Source: Rhodeus uyekii
Lineage: Eukaryota > Chordata > Actinopteri > Cypriniformes > Acheilognathidae
Length of the DNA: 64,000 bases
Reading direction: 5' to 3'
Assembly (NCBI GenBank): GCA_037043235.1
Contig: JAWRVZ010000038.1
Location: forward strand, 2,257,001-2,321,000
The position numbers were made by a program, and so were the translations under genes. Below, piece by piece: positions 1 through 13,864 of this stretch; the first letter of the stretch is position 1; each line of letters opens with the position of its first letter. The notes beneath the pieces are model-generated. The model did not search any database and was not told the origin of the DNA. It saw only the letters and a program-made list of their open reading frames with translations.

Positions 1-589
1 TGGAAATAAATGATCTAAACAGAGAAGTGTATATACACATGAATTCTGCAAACTACTCAAAAACATGACACGTTTAAGTTATGATAACATATCCTAGTTG
101 TTAAAGATTCGGGCGTGGGACTGAAAGGTTGTAGGTTTGATACTCAAAAAAAAGAAAGAATAAATATGTTAAATTGCACATATACTAAAATTCAAAAGCT
201 GATCATTTCAACTAGCAATGCATTATTCAGTAAACATGCTCAAAAACATCCCATCAGAGCACGAGCACAGCAGTGTCAATCATCAGTAATTGAATCAGCA
301 CAGTATTTGCGCTGTGTCGAGGGTAAGTCAAGGCTACTACTTTAGATGAACCAAAGGGAACTGGGCCAAAACTCAAATTGCCCCATTTAACACGGTCTAC
401 TCGTCAGACACGGCCACTGGCCTCAGCATTTCCCGACATGTCTTAATGCTGAAATCACAAGGGTATAAAAATAAATAAACAAACAAACAAACGGTCAAAT
501 TTGCCCATTGGCCTCAGTCCATTATCAAGGCCGTCAAGGCCAGTATGGCTGCCGTCACATCATCTGGTTGAAGAGATTCCACCCTTCAA

Positions 590-655
590 TATGTAAAGCG
601 CTTTGAGAACTCAGAAAAGTATAAATGTAACCAATTATTATTACTATTATTAACA
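590..655 (+). repeat. Retroposon tail-like fragment
   Basis: GTAAAGCGCTTTGAGAACTC followed by AAAAGTATAAATGTAA and ATT microsatellite units is a recurrent fish repeat 3' end. Only the tail is visible. Confidence 0.45.
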
Positions 656-1838
656 AATTTATATGGGGAAGTAGGGCATATCTTCCTCATCTTTCCCTTT
701 CCTGTGCCATAAGCCTAAAATTGCCAGCTAGACACGGAAAAAAAGGGCGTACTTAATGGCAGACAGGAGAAATGAGGACATGGCTGGGATGTGTCAGGAA
801 TATGCCCACAGAGGTGCCAGGACACACCGCCTTTGCCAACCAGTCAGGCCTTTTTTCTGCACCTCCAACACAAACTTTTACCAAGGAAAAGACACCATTA
901 TAGATAAAAGGAGACAACCAAAATGAGATTTGGCAATGTTAAAACACAGGCCTTAAGAAGAATCAGAGCCTTCGCCAGTGAATCTTTCTGTCCTCGATGA
1001 GGCTGTTCTGAAATCATGCATGGCCGTCTGACAGTGCGGCACATCTGAGACGTGTGGTTTGCGAAAAATTAAACGGAGAACCCAAAGTAAACGCTGAACA
1101 TATTTATCTCCATGCTAGAAAAATACAAGTAATACTTTAAGCTGTTTGCTCAGTCAGCCAGCCAGCGCTGGTAGAGCCCGGGCTCCACGGCACATGAAGT
1201 TTTAATCCCTAACAAATGGATGTTTTCACCTGGTCTGAATTAATTTCAACTGCAATGTGCAGATTTTTGCAGGCCACCTCCAGCTGTGACGAGAGCGAAG
1301 CAGGGAGGGAAACTCTCTCGGGCCTCTTTGTTCCAACTGTTTGTTGTGCATGAGGGGGGGAAGAGACTTAAAAAACAAAGTCAGCTTTCACCCTGGAATG
1401 GCAGTGACCTCGACAGGAGAGCGAACCAGCAAAGTGGTTCTGAGGGCGATTAGTATAGCTGTATAGTCCTGTAATGGTGATGCAAGCCAAGAGGCACATT
1501 AGATTTAGTGTTAATCTGAGTTGGGCTCCTGTTTCCTGAGGCTTTGCTCCCTTGCATATCTAGGCTGTGCTATCTCTAGGGAATGGAATCACAGGTTTCA
1601 ATCACAAAAATGGAAGCGCTGAATTGGACGAATAAAACAACTTGTGATATGGACAACTGGCTGAATAGTAGAGTGCAAGAAGACTGCAGTTTAAATATTA
1701 AGTCTTCCCATGTTCTCATATTCTGCAAGTCTGTGTGAATGAACACCAAGATTTTGTACACAACACATTCTCTCACACATATAGGACTATAAAAGGACAT
1801 GAACATTTCCAAAGCTGGTCTGAGTCACTATATTAGTT

Positions 1839-2360
1839 CAGTGGAACCCACTTATCTCGTTTAACTCGCCAACCCTCTTATGTTGAAGTTTTTGAAGTGG
1901 AACCGTCATATTCCCTCATTGTCTTAGTATTTTCTTATCAGTTATGTCGATTCTTTTATGTCGCCGAACCCTGATATCTCAAGCACAAAAGAGGGACAAA
2001 GTCGCCACTTTATATCAGTTATCTCGATCCCCGTGACTAACGATAGTACCGAGTTGACTGCGCATGCACTGAGTACACATTGCACGTGCATCACGGTCTG
2101 TATTGTTGCTCACTCCAATGACGCTTCACTCACTCTTGCGGCACAGTGCCGTGCAGCCGCAGAAGAACTCGCTCAAAAATCAAGAATTCCAGATGCTATC
2201 TTGGAAGAGGCACAGGAGTTCGCCTTCACTGTCCAGGAATTCCCGGATTACATTGACATCGACAAAAACGTTGTTACTGATAGAAGCATTTGTTTTCAAG
2301 CAGACCGTTAAAGGCAAAAAGCAACAAAGCACTTTAGACTTTGTAAAGAAACCATAGTAA
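1839..2360 (+). mobile_element. Tigger/pogo DNA transposon relic
   Basis: The left end starts CAGTGGAACCCACTTATCTC, a Tigger-type terminus, with several internal TATCTCGA-like repeats. Two broken frames (to 2311 and 2357) look like a transposase C-terminus: AILEEAQEFAFTVQEFPDYI, then after a frame change FVFKQTVKGKKQQSTLDFVK. The DDE catalytic core is absent. No right terminus was found, so this is an internally deleted, decayed copy. Confidence 0.6.
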
Positions 2361-5300
2361 CCACGTGTACAATACTTTTCGGAACTGTGTCAGAGCGAAA
2401 TGACTGTGTTATGAGCAAATGTGTTTATGTGTGTTGTGACTGAGTTTACGCTGTGGCGAAATTGTGTTTGCAATGTTGGAGAATATAATTAAAGGTTTGT
2501 ATCGAGAATCGAAAGTGTCCGATCGCTTCAAACAAAACCTTTGTTCTAGTTTCCTGCCACTAGCTGTTGTCATGGTGATTCATTTAACAAGGACAGCTGT
2601 CTGCATTCAGTTCATTATCATTGTGCATTTAAGTCCCTCAGTTTGTTTCCTTCATTGTCTGGTATTATCAAAGACTATTCCTACTTAATCCTTCTTCGTT
2701 TTCCTTGGAACTAAGCGTGATAGCAATAGAATGCATTTCGGAAAGTAGTAGAAATGATGACAACAACGTAATTTATTAAAAGATCATTAAGGAATCTTAA
2801 ACAATTTTGCAAAAGTTTTATACATTCCAATTTGATAATACATTGATATTCAATCATAAGCCACATGGGGGGAAAAAACTAAATTTACAAAAAGATAAAA
2901 TATTTCATAAATTGTTTAAGTTCAATGAATTAAATTGATTGGACAATTTTTGATTATCCAAAAAAAAAAAAAAAAAAACAGAAACATTAAAGCAGTAAAC
3001 ATGGAATTTGGGGGGGAGGGAGGATTTAATGGATTTCATAGGGCCTGTATCTTCTACTTTAGTGAACTGTGAAAGAATTACCACCTTCCCGATCAGGTTC
3101 GGAAGAGATGCAGCACAAATCTAAACCATCAGCGAGTTTCCTTTCTGCCCTTTAAAACTAATCCAAGATTTCCCTAATCCCCTCTCCAGCTTAAACAGTT
3201 CCAAGCAAGATGACACCCATACATCCTTTAAACAAACATTCAAAGATCCATGGGAGCAAACCTGATAGCCACCAACACTGGAGGTTGAGAAGGTCTGATG
3301 TGATCGAGACTTAGACTGAGACTTACTTCACAGATGGACAAATGGCAATACCCTGATCAACTCTCTCAAGATAAGGAACGCAAAATTTCTCTTCCAATTT
3401 AAAAATTCCTAAAATGTTAACAGTTACAAGCATTGGTAATTTTCTATGATGACTAATACACTAATTTTAGTAACTATAATCTTTAATTAAATACAAAATG
3501 CTTCAATAGCTACTCATTGCACAGAAAAAGCAACTAATAATACAATCTCCAACAATTCTCTATGCGTTTCATGGAAGGAAGTCATATGAGTTGGGAATGT
3601 GTGAGGACATTACATAATTTAATTTCTAGGCGAAATATTTGTTTAATGCTTCCACTTTCACCAACAGACTGGAAACAAACGGTGCATCCTAACAATTCCC
3701 ATTCGCTCTTGCCGCCACGGGCAGAAAGGCGAGATTACAAATCTGCAAGCATTTTGGTGGAGAAATACGACTTCTAAAAGAGGAAGAGGGAGTGTTTTGG
3801 AGCACACGGTTCTCAGGCTGTTTGGTCTCACTAAACACGGAGAGCGTGGAGACATGTGCTGACATCAGCATCAGCTGTGCCCTTTTCTGTCTGTTTCTGA
3901 ACTCCTTGATTCTACTCTTTTTTGCTAACTCTTTAAAGATTTCCATCACTTTTTGCTTCTCTTCAGTTTCACTAAACGGCCTCTGTCTTCCTTATCCTCA
4001 TTTCGTTCACATTCCTCCGCCTGACAAGAATGACAGATTCTGTCTGGTCCTCAACGGATCAGACGTGATGAAAATATCCCCATGCCGGGACTTCGAATTC
4101 ACTGAGAAGCCCATTCACAAAACCCCTAGAACCACCACAGTAAAACAGACTCATTATATTACTTGTAGCTCAGAACGGTTTGGAATATGAATATGAATGA
4201 TGAGGGTTTGAAACTAATTAATGAAACAGATGTATATGAAATGAAATAACAGGTGAATGCACTGGTGTTGTGGACAAAAGAGTTCAAATAAAAGCCAGAT
4301 ATTTTGCAAACTGCTCTGAAACTAATCAAAATGTCAGCCTTAAGCAGAAAGAAACCATAATTGAGTGTGACATGAATCTTCTTGCACAATTTAGGACAAT
4401 GCAAGCAGCATGAATCTGGAGATATGCATGCTTTTGTTCCTCAATAGCATCATTTGAGCTGTACAGACGTTCTCTCCACTCACAATATCCTTCAGCCCAG
4501 CATCGGACCTGCCAAAACACTGCAAAGGCCTGATGAAGCACAGTGGGAGTCATTTACATAAGGTAAACATTGACCCACCAATTAGCTCACTAGTAAAAAC
4601 AAGTAGTTGTGCAAACCCTAAAAGAACTAAAAGATTTGTCCTCAGACTAATGTAGAAGAGAAGTGGTCATGCTTGGCGGTTAATGATGAAATGGTAATTT
4701 TGAACCAAAAATAAGCATCGTTTTTATTATTTTCACAAAAATACTGTCGGCATGTTGATCAATGGCTCTTTTATCCCATTTAACGATCGGTTTTGAAAAG
4801 AAAAACAGCAGCTTTCAGTGCAATCAAATAATAATGACTCTCCAGAATCTCTATTGTGAGTTTTAAGTGGTCTAAAAAAGCCTCAATTAATTTCTTTGGT
4901 TGTAACTCACGTCGCTAGCCAAACACACTTCAGGCAGGAGAGAACAAAACAAAGACAAAATAAAGGTTCAGCAAATCTGCATCACAGATTGTGCATTTAA
5001 GGCAGAGTTTAGTCTGTCTCTGACAGCACAAATCAGGACGAGAAAGAAGAAAAAAAGAGAAACAAAGTGACCGTGCCAAAGGGGAAAAAACTAGCCCAAA
5101 CAGGAAAAGGTAGCTCCTGGATTGCCTTTGGAGAGAGCAGCAAAGCTCTTAATATGCCTGCTGGTGGAAATGAGGGGTTCAAATGGCACGCTAATGGACT
5201 TCCTCTAAAAGAAAGTGTCAAACGGCAACAAACGGCTGTGAACAAGGCCAACAAACCACCCACTGAAGCCAGAGAACAAAGAGACTGCCAATGAAGCGTT

Positions 5301-6083
5301 ATCTCCTGTTATTGATATCTGACGATACTGTAATTCCTCTCACTAAGAGCAAGATGATGATTTTACACACATTAACGCCATAGGTCTGAGTAAGATAAGT
5401 AATTAAAGCATGACATGAGGCTTAAAATGCATGCACTTAAATAAAAATAAATGTAACAAATAAATATAGGTTGATTGAATAAAGGATACATTCAAGAAAA
5501 AAATATTTTCAAAAAAATAAATTTCAAAGAAAATATTTTTTTATAAGCACTCAATTTAATAGGTTTTAATAAGGCAATAAATAGTTTAAATACATTTTAA
5601 AAATGTATTAATATATTAGATATTTAAATATTAAAGAAAAGAGCTACATGATGCATTACTATATAATCATGTACTACAGAATGGGAAAAGAATGCAGCTT
5701 CTGTTTTATACTAATACAACCATAGCGTCATGCAAGGTAGATAAGCTTCAACAACAAACATTTGAGTGTATAACTGAGGGTGTAATGTTTAGGGATTTTA
5801 AAGCACGAGGCAATCAGTCGTCAGCTACCAGCGAGTAGGTCATTCCTTCAGCATTCCTGAAGTGGCACACACCTCTATGAGAGGGAAACTGAGAAGAGAC
5901 ATGTTTGGGTATTTAAAAGGGGTCACAATTAGTAAATCATAACCATTTTCAGCCTCTTCAATCCTTACAATGAAACAGACTATTTTTGCTACTTTATTTA
6001 CGACACTTGATGACCTTAAAATTCAGCCAGAGTCAGTCAAGCATTTGGAAGATATTTTTATCCAAAGCGACTTTGAAGATGTA

Positions 6084-6660
6084 CCGTATTTTCCCACATA
6101 TAACCCACAGGTTATACCCGATTTTACAAACCGTGCAGGGGGGTGCGGGTTATATCATAATTTTTTTAGCACGTAATAATATTTCAATATATTTGTTACG
6201 TCCCTAAGGACATAAGGGTTTTTTTTTGCTGTATTTTCTTTCTTGAGAGGGTTGTTGTCTCTGGCACTTGTACTATCACTCTGACAGCTGGCGCTGATAG
6301 GCTGTCTGACCTGTCAATCATGCAAGACGACGTGATTGGCTGTGCTGCCATGAGGGCGTGCTCTCCTCATCTCATCCGATGATCAACACCTGCAGAATAC
6401 GCTTCTTAAGGGACGTGCGGCTGCACAGCGGGAGAGACTGCTTTTTCTTTTTGTTCTGATTCTGACTCGTGTTTGTTTTCTTACTGTTTGAATTTCGCGC
6501 ACAAGCACTGTGTACCAAGCCTGAACAGTTATGGATAATTGACGTCATGCGATCAACATCAAAAATTTTAAATGTGATCTTACACAAAAAAAGTATAAAT
6601 CTATGGGTGCGGGTCATGCCAAAGTTTTTTTTACATAAAACCCCAAAACCCATGGGCTAT
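6084..6660 (+). mobile_element. Truncated copy of CCGTATTTTCCCAC-end DNA element
   Basis: It begins CCGTATTTTCCCACATATAA just after a TA and runs closely parallel to the complete copy at 42295-42910 (shared blocks include GTTACGTCCCTAAGGACATA and GAGGGTTGTTGTCTCTGGCA). It stops short of the right inverted repeat near 6660. There is no transposase frame; the ORFs at 6372-6711 are shared by both copies but not recognisable. Confidence 0.75.
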
Positions 6661-6689
6661 CATTGCCCTAATTTCCTTCCGAACCCCAG

Positions 6690-7125
6690 AGACTTTTGTT
6701 GGTCTTCATAACACAGATGAAGATATTTTAATAAAATCTTATTAAACAATCCACTTTGACATTCCAAAAAGTTCATAAAAAGATTGTTAAAAAAAAAAAA
6801 ATTCCATATGAATGTTCTGAAGAGACACAATCACTTTATATGGTGAACAGATTTAATTTAGGTTTTCACATAAAAAAATAAGCCTAAACGAAATCTGAAT
6901 ATAAAGCGATTGAGTCATGTCTTTAGATCCCTTTATGATCTTATTGAAGCGACAAAGTGGTAGTTGCATAGACTGTCAACAGAGGGACAGAAATCTCTCA
7001 TATTTAATCAAAAATACCTTAATTTGTGTTGCAAAGATGAACAAAAGTCTTACAGGTCAGGAACTACATGTGGGTGAGTGATTGACTGATGACTTTTTTC
7101 ATTTTTGTGTGAATTAACACTTTAA
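6690..7125 (+). repeat. Interspersed repeat, DNA-element type
   Basis: CACAGATGAAGATATTTTAA at the left and TGGGTGAGTGATTGACTGAT near the right match a common fish interspersed family as recalled. It directly follows the truncated element at 6084-6660, whose loss of its right end may reflect this junction. Confidence 0.45.
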
Positions 7126-7869
7126 TAAGTAACAACTACTGAACTCAGCATTGTGCTAACACTAGTGTCCAATATTAAAAGTTAAATAGAAAGAAACAGT
7201 CCTAATGCACTTAAAAATACAGTACTACCCGCAACAACAGTAGCACAGAAATCATTCTTCCAGGCATCCAATCAAAGCGAAATATGAGTCACATCACATC
7301 ATACTTCCTCTTGAGTCCAATGTGTCAGACTCATACGCAAAAACTGCCCTTTGTACACAAGGCATTTTTTACAGCAGATCATTTACTGCATCGCCTTATG
7401 ACTGCATGTGCATACATTTCATTCATCCTACCCTTTAACCTAAAACAACGGAAGAATAAAACCCCACAATGATTTGAAAACCCTAACTAATTGAATAAGA
7501 GCAGCGGTTGAAAGCAAGGCGAGGTAATAAATAGTAGTGCTACAAAGACGCACTTGTTGGAGGGTTTCTTGATGAAAACACAGAGGGCGAGAGAGACAGA
7601 GACAGACTTATAAAGATAGTGTGGGTGTGACAGCATCTCTCGGTGGGAGGGGCCACGTGTCAGACCTGTAGGAAACAGATGCTGTTGGTTTTCATTTGCA
7701 TTAGCTGTACTTTGGCATGTCTGGCTGTTGGCATGGAAATGACGCCAAACCACAAAAACTCTGCTCAGTCCAGACGGTTTAATGCTGCATACAAATCCTC
7801 CTTCACTCCAACAAACAGGGTTATGACATATATTATGAATGTAAACATCTTAAATTCTTAAAGGTCAAG

Positions 7870-8330
7870 GCAAACATTTTAATGATCAAATAAATTGTGT
7901 AAAGGAATACTAATATTGAGCAAATATTTCCATTCAAATAGATGGTGTTCTTTTTTACTTTCTATAAAAAAAAATGTATCATGGTTTACACAAAAACAAA
8001 GCAGCACAAACGTTTTCAACATTGATTTTTTTTTTTATACAGCAGCAAATTTGCATATTTGAATGATTTCTAAGGATCATGTGACACTAAAAGACAGGAG
8101 TCCGGCTTTCCTGGGGCTCAAACAATAGAGTGTGGCGTTTGCAACACCAAGGTCATGGGTTCGATTCCCAGGGAAAACAAGAACTGATTAAAATGTCAAT
8201 GTGTAAGTCGATTTGGATAAAAGCGTCTGGCAAAAGCATAAACGGAAATGATGCTGAATATTCAGCTTTGCATAACAGGACTAAATGACACTAATTAAAA
8301 AGAAACGATTTCTTAAATTGTATTAATTGT
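7870..8330. repeat. Abundant interspersed repeat, split by a SINE
   Basis: Left part ends GATCATGTGACACTAAAAGA and the right part resumes AATGATGCTGAATATTCAGC. Other copies (48330-48420, 56400-56500) read straight across this junction. The interruption is the SINE at 8104-8248. Superfamily was not assigned. Confidence 0.65.
8104..8248 (+). repeat. tRNA-derived SINE, nested
   Basis: tRNA-like head with GGTCATGGGTTCGATTCCCA (good B box, GGTTCGATTCC) and tail TTTGGATAAAAGCGTCTGGC. It is inserted in the abundant repeat around it, so it is younger than its host. The ORF track shows no coding potential. Confidence 0.8.
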
Positions 8331-9275
8331 ATTTCATTACATGGGGTTGAGGTTAAGCAATAAGTAATTTCAGAAGCAGAGCAAGTTATAATGAAAATAA
8401 TATTAAGAATTAGATCACATTTCTTTGACATTTGCATTAAGGAATAATTGCACACAGTGGGGGGCTAAAAGAGGCTGAGATTGTTTCAATGCATAAACGT
8501 CTAAAAAAATAAATAAATCGAATTAAGTTTTCAAAGCTATAAGAGAACCATGAGCGGAACACGGCTCAAGTATCATACAATGTGAGTTTGTCCACTCAAA
8601 GGCACCACAAACATAAAAGCTATTTCAGTCTATGAATAAAATTGAAACCGTAAGCAATATGACAGATAAAGCACACTGCACAATTGCCAATTTCTTTAGT
8701 AATGCAATGGTATCAGTACGCAAACAGCTGGAGAGATATTTATGGCTGTTACTCCACAGGAGGAGCATTTCAAGCTTGCTGGCTTTCATGCTCGAGCAAA
8801 CTCCTTTAACCTCTGTTTGTATTTATTTTTAAATGAAGCTAGTAAACATTTATTTGCTCATTGCAGCTATAATTTTAGCATCCTGCTCGGGTGCGCCGAG
8901 GAGCAACAGAATAACACATACATGAGTCCAGTGGCCACAGGATGTCTGAAAATACATGAGGTTTGCCACATACACGGCAGTCTGCTGCAAAGAACCGAAA
9001 TAAGCTGTGAACCAAAGAGACAGAGACACCTCAACCTTTTCATTCTGAACGTGAAGATCTACACGTCACGTTTAGTTACTCCTCGTTAGACAGACAAATA
9101 AAAAATGCTGGAGACAGTGAAAACGCACGTCTGGGGAAAGATACCATTAGAACTGGTAAAACCTAATTAAAGGGTAAACAAAAGTCACGAGTTGGAAAAA
9201 GAAAAGACCATCAGTGAACCCATTCAATGCTCTGATAGAGACAAAAGAACAAACTGGTTAGTCCTTCGTCTAAAC

Positions 9276-10154
9276 CAGTGCTTCTCTATTTTCGGTTACA
9301 CCCCCCCCCCCCAGGAAGAAGTAAACATTTTGAGCCCCCCCCAACTCTCTTATTTCAAAACGTTACCCCTTTATTGTTTCCATGGTGACGCGTCATTCTT
9401 GTCACGTGACACACCGCAGCCACAAAAAGCACTGTATGACAGACATATCACAATTATTATTTTTTTTCTTTTGGTTCAAAATATTCATATTATATTGGCT
9501 CTGTCATCAACTACCAGATATTCTGATGCTGAAATATGTAGATATGTAATATGCCGATTAAAAGCCTTTACAATGTTCACCGATCTATGAAGCGCGATGT
9601 TAGTTTGCGCTGCAATTCAGAGAATCTGATCTGTTGGATTTACAACACGTAAATTCAGTCACTTCTCTCGGAATACATGACAGTAAGTGTCCGGTGAAGT
9701 GGGAGAAGAATAGAGTGAACTTCATTGTTGCCAGTGCAATGTGCATCTGATATGAATAAAACACCTCGTCAATTTACAATTGAACGGATTGCTATTTCCT
9801 CTTTTATAGACTTCAGTGTGTATTTTTTTAAGTATAAATGGATTGTTTTTTTGCCAGTACTTATGAGTATTTAAATGTCTGAAACCTAAAATAAACCTTA
9901 TGTGGTTGAAAACACAGCTCTGAGCGCGTCCGTCTCTGGATCAATGCCATATATCGTACGAAAACACGTTTGAATTTTGCAGTTGATCACGTGACGCACT
10001 GAACGTTCTAAGCGCGCGCGTCAAATGAGTAAGGGTTTGTTATCTGCTGCTCTGTGCTGTGTGCTCTTGTTTGGTGCAAAAAAAGCATGTTCCCTGGGGT
10101 CACACGCACCACCCCCCCGGTATTGCTCCAAGCCCCCCTATTTGAGAAGCACTG
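9276..10154. mobile_element. hAT-type non-autonomous transposon with intact 8-bp target duplication
   Basis: The ends are CAGTGCTTCTC and its inverse GAGAAGCACTG. The flanking 8-mers at 9268-9275 and 10155-10162 are identical (GTCTAAAC). Poly-C tracts lie near both ends (9301-9312, 10111-10117). The 879-bp body has no recognisable transposase, only a 132-codon frame at 9192-9590 that crosses the boundary. Terminal sequence and 8-bp duplication are diagnostic of hAT. Confidence 0.88.
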
Positions 10155-11489
10155 GTCTAAACTGAAAAACCCTGTGGAAACAGGTGAGCAAAGCTATGAA
10201 TAGCTAATACTGTAACTTTAACAAGCTAAAGAGACCAAATCAAAATTAAGCTCAGAAGATCAAATCATTGGGAATGTGCAATATGACTGACTACTCATTC
10301 TGGGTGCTTTTAAGGTCAACTGGGCTTCAGCCCAACCATATACAAACAATAGCGCTTCAGACGCTAGTGAGCAGCCTAGCTGTCTACTGAATGCCGGAAA
10401 CGGACATCATAAGTGGCATAATTTGGAACAACGTCCCATGGTTTTCGATACATATAGAATTTGGAACAGATACGGCAATGCAAATTCAAATGGAAAACAA
10501 AATTCCATCCATTGTTATAATACCATAATGATGCATAAAAATGCGTAAGAACCCAAGAATTGTTTTATTATTATGGTGGACAAACATTGCGGGTGAAGTT
10601 TCGAGCCGGCAAAAGCCATTTGTGCTTTTGAGAAAAGCTTCACATATCTGCGCTCTGCCACCAATCCTCAAAACACTATAACCGAGTGCAATAATGACCC
10701 ATCTCGCATACAGCACCAAAAAAGATTCCATGAAAATGGCCACAAAATACAGGACTGCACCGGCAGTATAATTCGGGGCTGCGCCGAGTGGCAAGAAATA
10801 GACGCGACTACAGGCGTTTGTTTGACAGGGCTCGAAGAACAGAATATGTGTGTGGGAGGCCTACTTCCTGTGGATGTCTGAGGAGAAAAAAAACTAAAGT
10901 TTTACTGACACTATGTGACACATAAAAAATTTGTTTTTCAATCATAGGAACCATCCTTTCAAATAACCTAAAGTCAACATGAAAATAAAAACCTACTTGC
11001 TTCCTACGAACATGTTTCTGGAACATGACATTGCATCAAAATTGATGAATTTGTTAACACTATTCAGTATCACATTTACCGGTGTTATATGACACAGACC
11101 TGTGGTCACACTGACACGGAAACAAGAGATGTGATGATATTTGACATGACTAGTTTCACTTCTGTCTGCTGAGTTTGTAGAGGGAGCTTAGTCATACACC
11201 CGGGGCTTGAAAACTCAAAGATAGATGCAATCATCATTACACTGGAAGTGGAAGCAGTTAAGTCACAGCACGACACCAACATGGGGATAGGTCTCAAAAT
11301 TACTCGAGGCCCTTGTTGGTGGCCAGACAAGTCATATCAGTTTCAGGCTCTGTAAAAGACGAGTCATCACAGAGATCAGAAAAGACGCTAAATGATCATG
11401 TAAAAATCAAAATCCACCTAACTTATTAAAAATTATTGCAGAAACATACAAGTATAGACTATGGTTAATATTTTTAAAAGAAGTCTTTT

Positions 11490-11850
11490 ATGCTCCCCAA
11501 GGCTGCATTTATTTGATCGAAAATGTGAAATTTAATTGTAATTATAACCATGTAAAAGAACCATTTCTATTCGTATTTAAAATGTAATTTATTCCAGTCT
11601 TCAGTCACATGATCCTTCAGAAACCAAGAAATATTATTTGAAGACAGGTGTTTTTGTGGAAACTTTTTTGCTTTGATGAAGGGAAAGTTCAAACGAACAT
11701 CTTTAAAAAAATAATAATAATAATAATAATAGAAATCTTTTGTAACATTATCACTGGGATTACATTGTTATTAACATTGTCTATACTGTCACTTTTGATC
11801 ACATCAAAATGATATGAAATTAATCGTCCTTGTTGAATAAAAGCATTAAT
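11490..11850 (-). repeat. Abundant interspersed repeat copy
   Basis: Starts CCAAGGCTGCATTTATTTGA and contains CAGTCACATGATCCTTCAGA and GAAATCTTTTGTAACATTAT. The orientation is opposite to the copies at 12740 and 48070. Confidence 0.6.
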
Positions 11851-12739
11851 AAAATGCATTTTAATTTAGTAAACACTGCGTCTTGACTAGTTGATTAAAA
11901 AATGCTGAATGGGTGGGACAAATTCAGATTTCATGATCACTTTATATTTTTCCAGGTTAGGACAGCATTAATTGCGTTACTAAATTCATTCCTTATCTAT
12001 TATATTCTACTGAGACAGTGAAAAGACTGAATAAATGCATTGACAGTATAGTGACACAAGAGTCATAAATCAAGGCGCACATGGAAAAAATACTGGAACC
12101 CAATACTGGCTTTCAGCTTCCATTTGTGTCGTCGTTTACGGCTGTTTTCCAAGCTAACAGATGGGCTGACAACTAAATAATGGCTGAAAAACGGCTTGCC
12201 AATATCAATCAGAATCTGAACGATCACTCAGTCACATGACAGGAGACAAAAAGCTGTACAAAACGACATGCGATGAGCATCTTGCATTGTTCTTGCTCGA
12301 GGGCTTTTCTCCATTTTCAAAAGGAACAAACTACCACTTTACAACGCACTTAATTGGCACATTTGTTGGAATAACGAAGACAGCTCTTCTTTCAGTTGTA
12401 ATTTGTGAGCAGAAGTCTCACACGTCATTCAGAGAACAGAGAACATGTGACAATATAATTGGTGTAAAGATGAACCAAACTGTTCTGCTGAAAAAAGCCC
12501 AGCCCTTCACTACCCTTTTCTAGCAGAACTTCTGCATTCAGTGCGTCAATATTCAATGACAGGCTCAAATAAAGGGATTTTAAGGACCTTCCCAGAGTAG
12601 AACAACAACTTTCTCAGTTTTACTAAAAAGCAAAACGATGCAAACTTTGACATTTATCATGAAAGCATGAGCGAAGCGTGGACTAAAAAACTATAAATAA
12701 CCATTTAAAGAGAAACTGTTTGGGATCACGGTTATGAAG

Positions 12740-12945
12740 AAAATAATACTTTTATTCAACAAAGACGTATTAAATTGACAAAAAGTGATATTTATAATGT
12801 TACAAAAGATTTATATTCCAAATAAACACTGTTCTTAAAACTTTCTATTGCTCAAAGTATCCTGGAAAAAGACACTGCATGATTTTTTTTGTCACAAAAA
12901 TATGAAGCAGCATCATGGTTTTCAACATTAATAATAAAAAAAAAA
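12740..12945 (+). repeat. Abundant interspersed repeat fragment
   Basis: Blocks such as TTACAAAAGATTTATATTCC and GAAGCAGCATCATGGTTTTC match the other copies in the window in plus orientation. Truncated. Confidence 0.55.
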
Positions 12946-13864
12946 TGAAAAAAGTCAGAACACCAAGGCTCCAAAGACGCAAAAAAAAATTTTTTTTAAT
13001 AATGGACACACACAAAAGGTAACGCTGAGCACGCAGACAATTACGGTAAAAGTTACGGTACCCAAAAAAAACACCACAAAAGAAAGTGTTTTTTTTAGGT
13101 CATGTGATCCTTGATTAATTACCTGTGAGTATAAAGGCTTGTTTGCAGACTTTTTGTCTGGGTTTTATTTCTTTTGTCGAGCACCCAATCCCATTATTTT
13201 GATAGTAAGATGTATGCTTTGGTCCGGATTTTCCCAACAATAATAAGAAATGTTTCTTGAACACCAAATCATGATCGCCAAATCATTATACAGAGTTTCA
13301 TTCTTAGAGTTTTCAGAAAACTATTCATGTTACATACTATAATTAAAAACATTATTTATTAATAAACTAAATTAATACAATTATTAATGTTTAAAATCAA
13401 TAAATGCATGTATATTTATACACACTTTTTGAGCATCATAATATTTTTTTTCAAAAAACATAAATCTTACTGATCCCAATCTTTTGAAAGGCACCGTATA
13501 AATGTATACATCTGTCACTTCCAGCTAAAACATTTGTTCCATCTGAGATATATACCAGGCCATCAGCAGCACTGGCGGACACATACTGGTTATATTTAAA
13601 GACTAATATGTGGAAGCCAGCAACCAGGACTGGACAAGGTCAATAATCGAGAGATATGAGAGCAGATGCGAGAAGGTTCCCAGATCGACAGGTTTAATAT
13701 AACACAGGTGACAAAAGTTTGATATCACTGGTTAAGTGTAAAAAGATTAGATAAAAGAGTGTCGGTGCGTGCAAAACTCGCCTCCATGAGGTGGGTGGTT
13801 GCTAACTGGGCCAAGTCATAAAACTCCATTGCACGTTTCTATGGCCATGATTACGCCTCATATT

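Noticed and set aside
2960..2978. Poly(A) run of about 19 as evidence of a processed pseudogene
   Set aside because: No upstream sequence resembles a spliced gene and no target duplication was seen.
3562..4190. Overlapping reading frames of 65-132 codons on both strands
   Set aside because: No recognisable domain, no splice context and no consistent codon bias; located inside chsy1 intron 2 and best explained as chance frames.
8104..8248. Possible tRNA gene
   Set aside because: Only the tRNA-like promoter head of a SINE is present; no complete cloverleaf, and the SINE tail follows directly.
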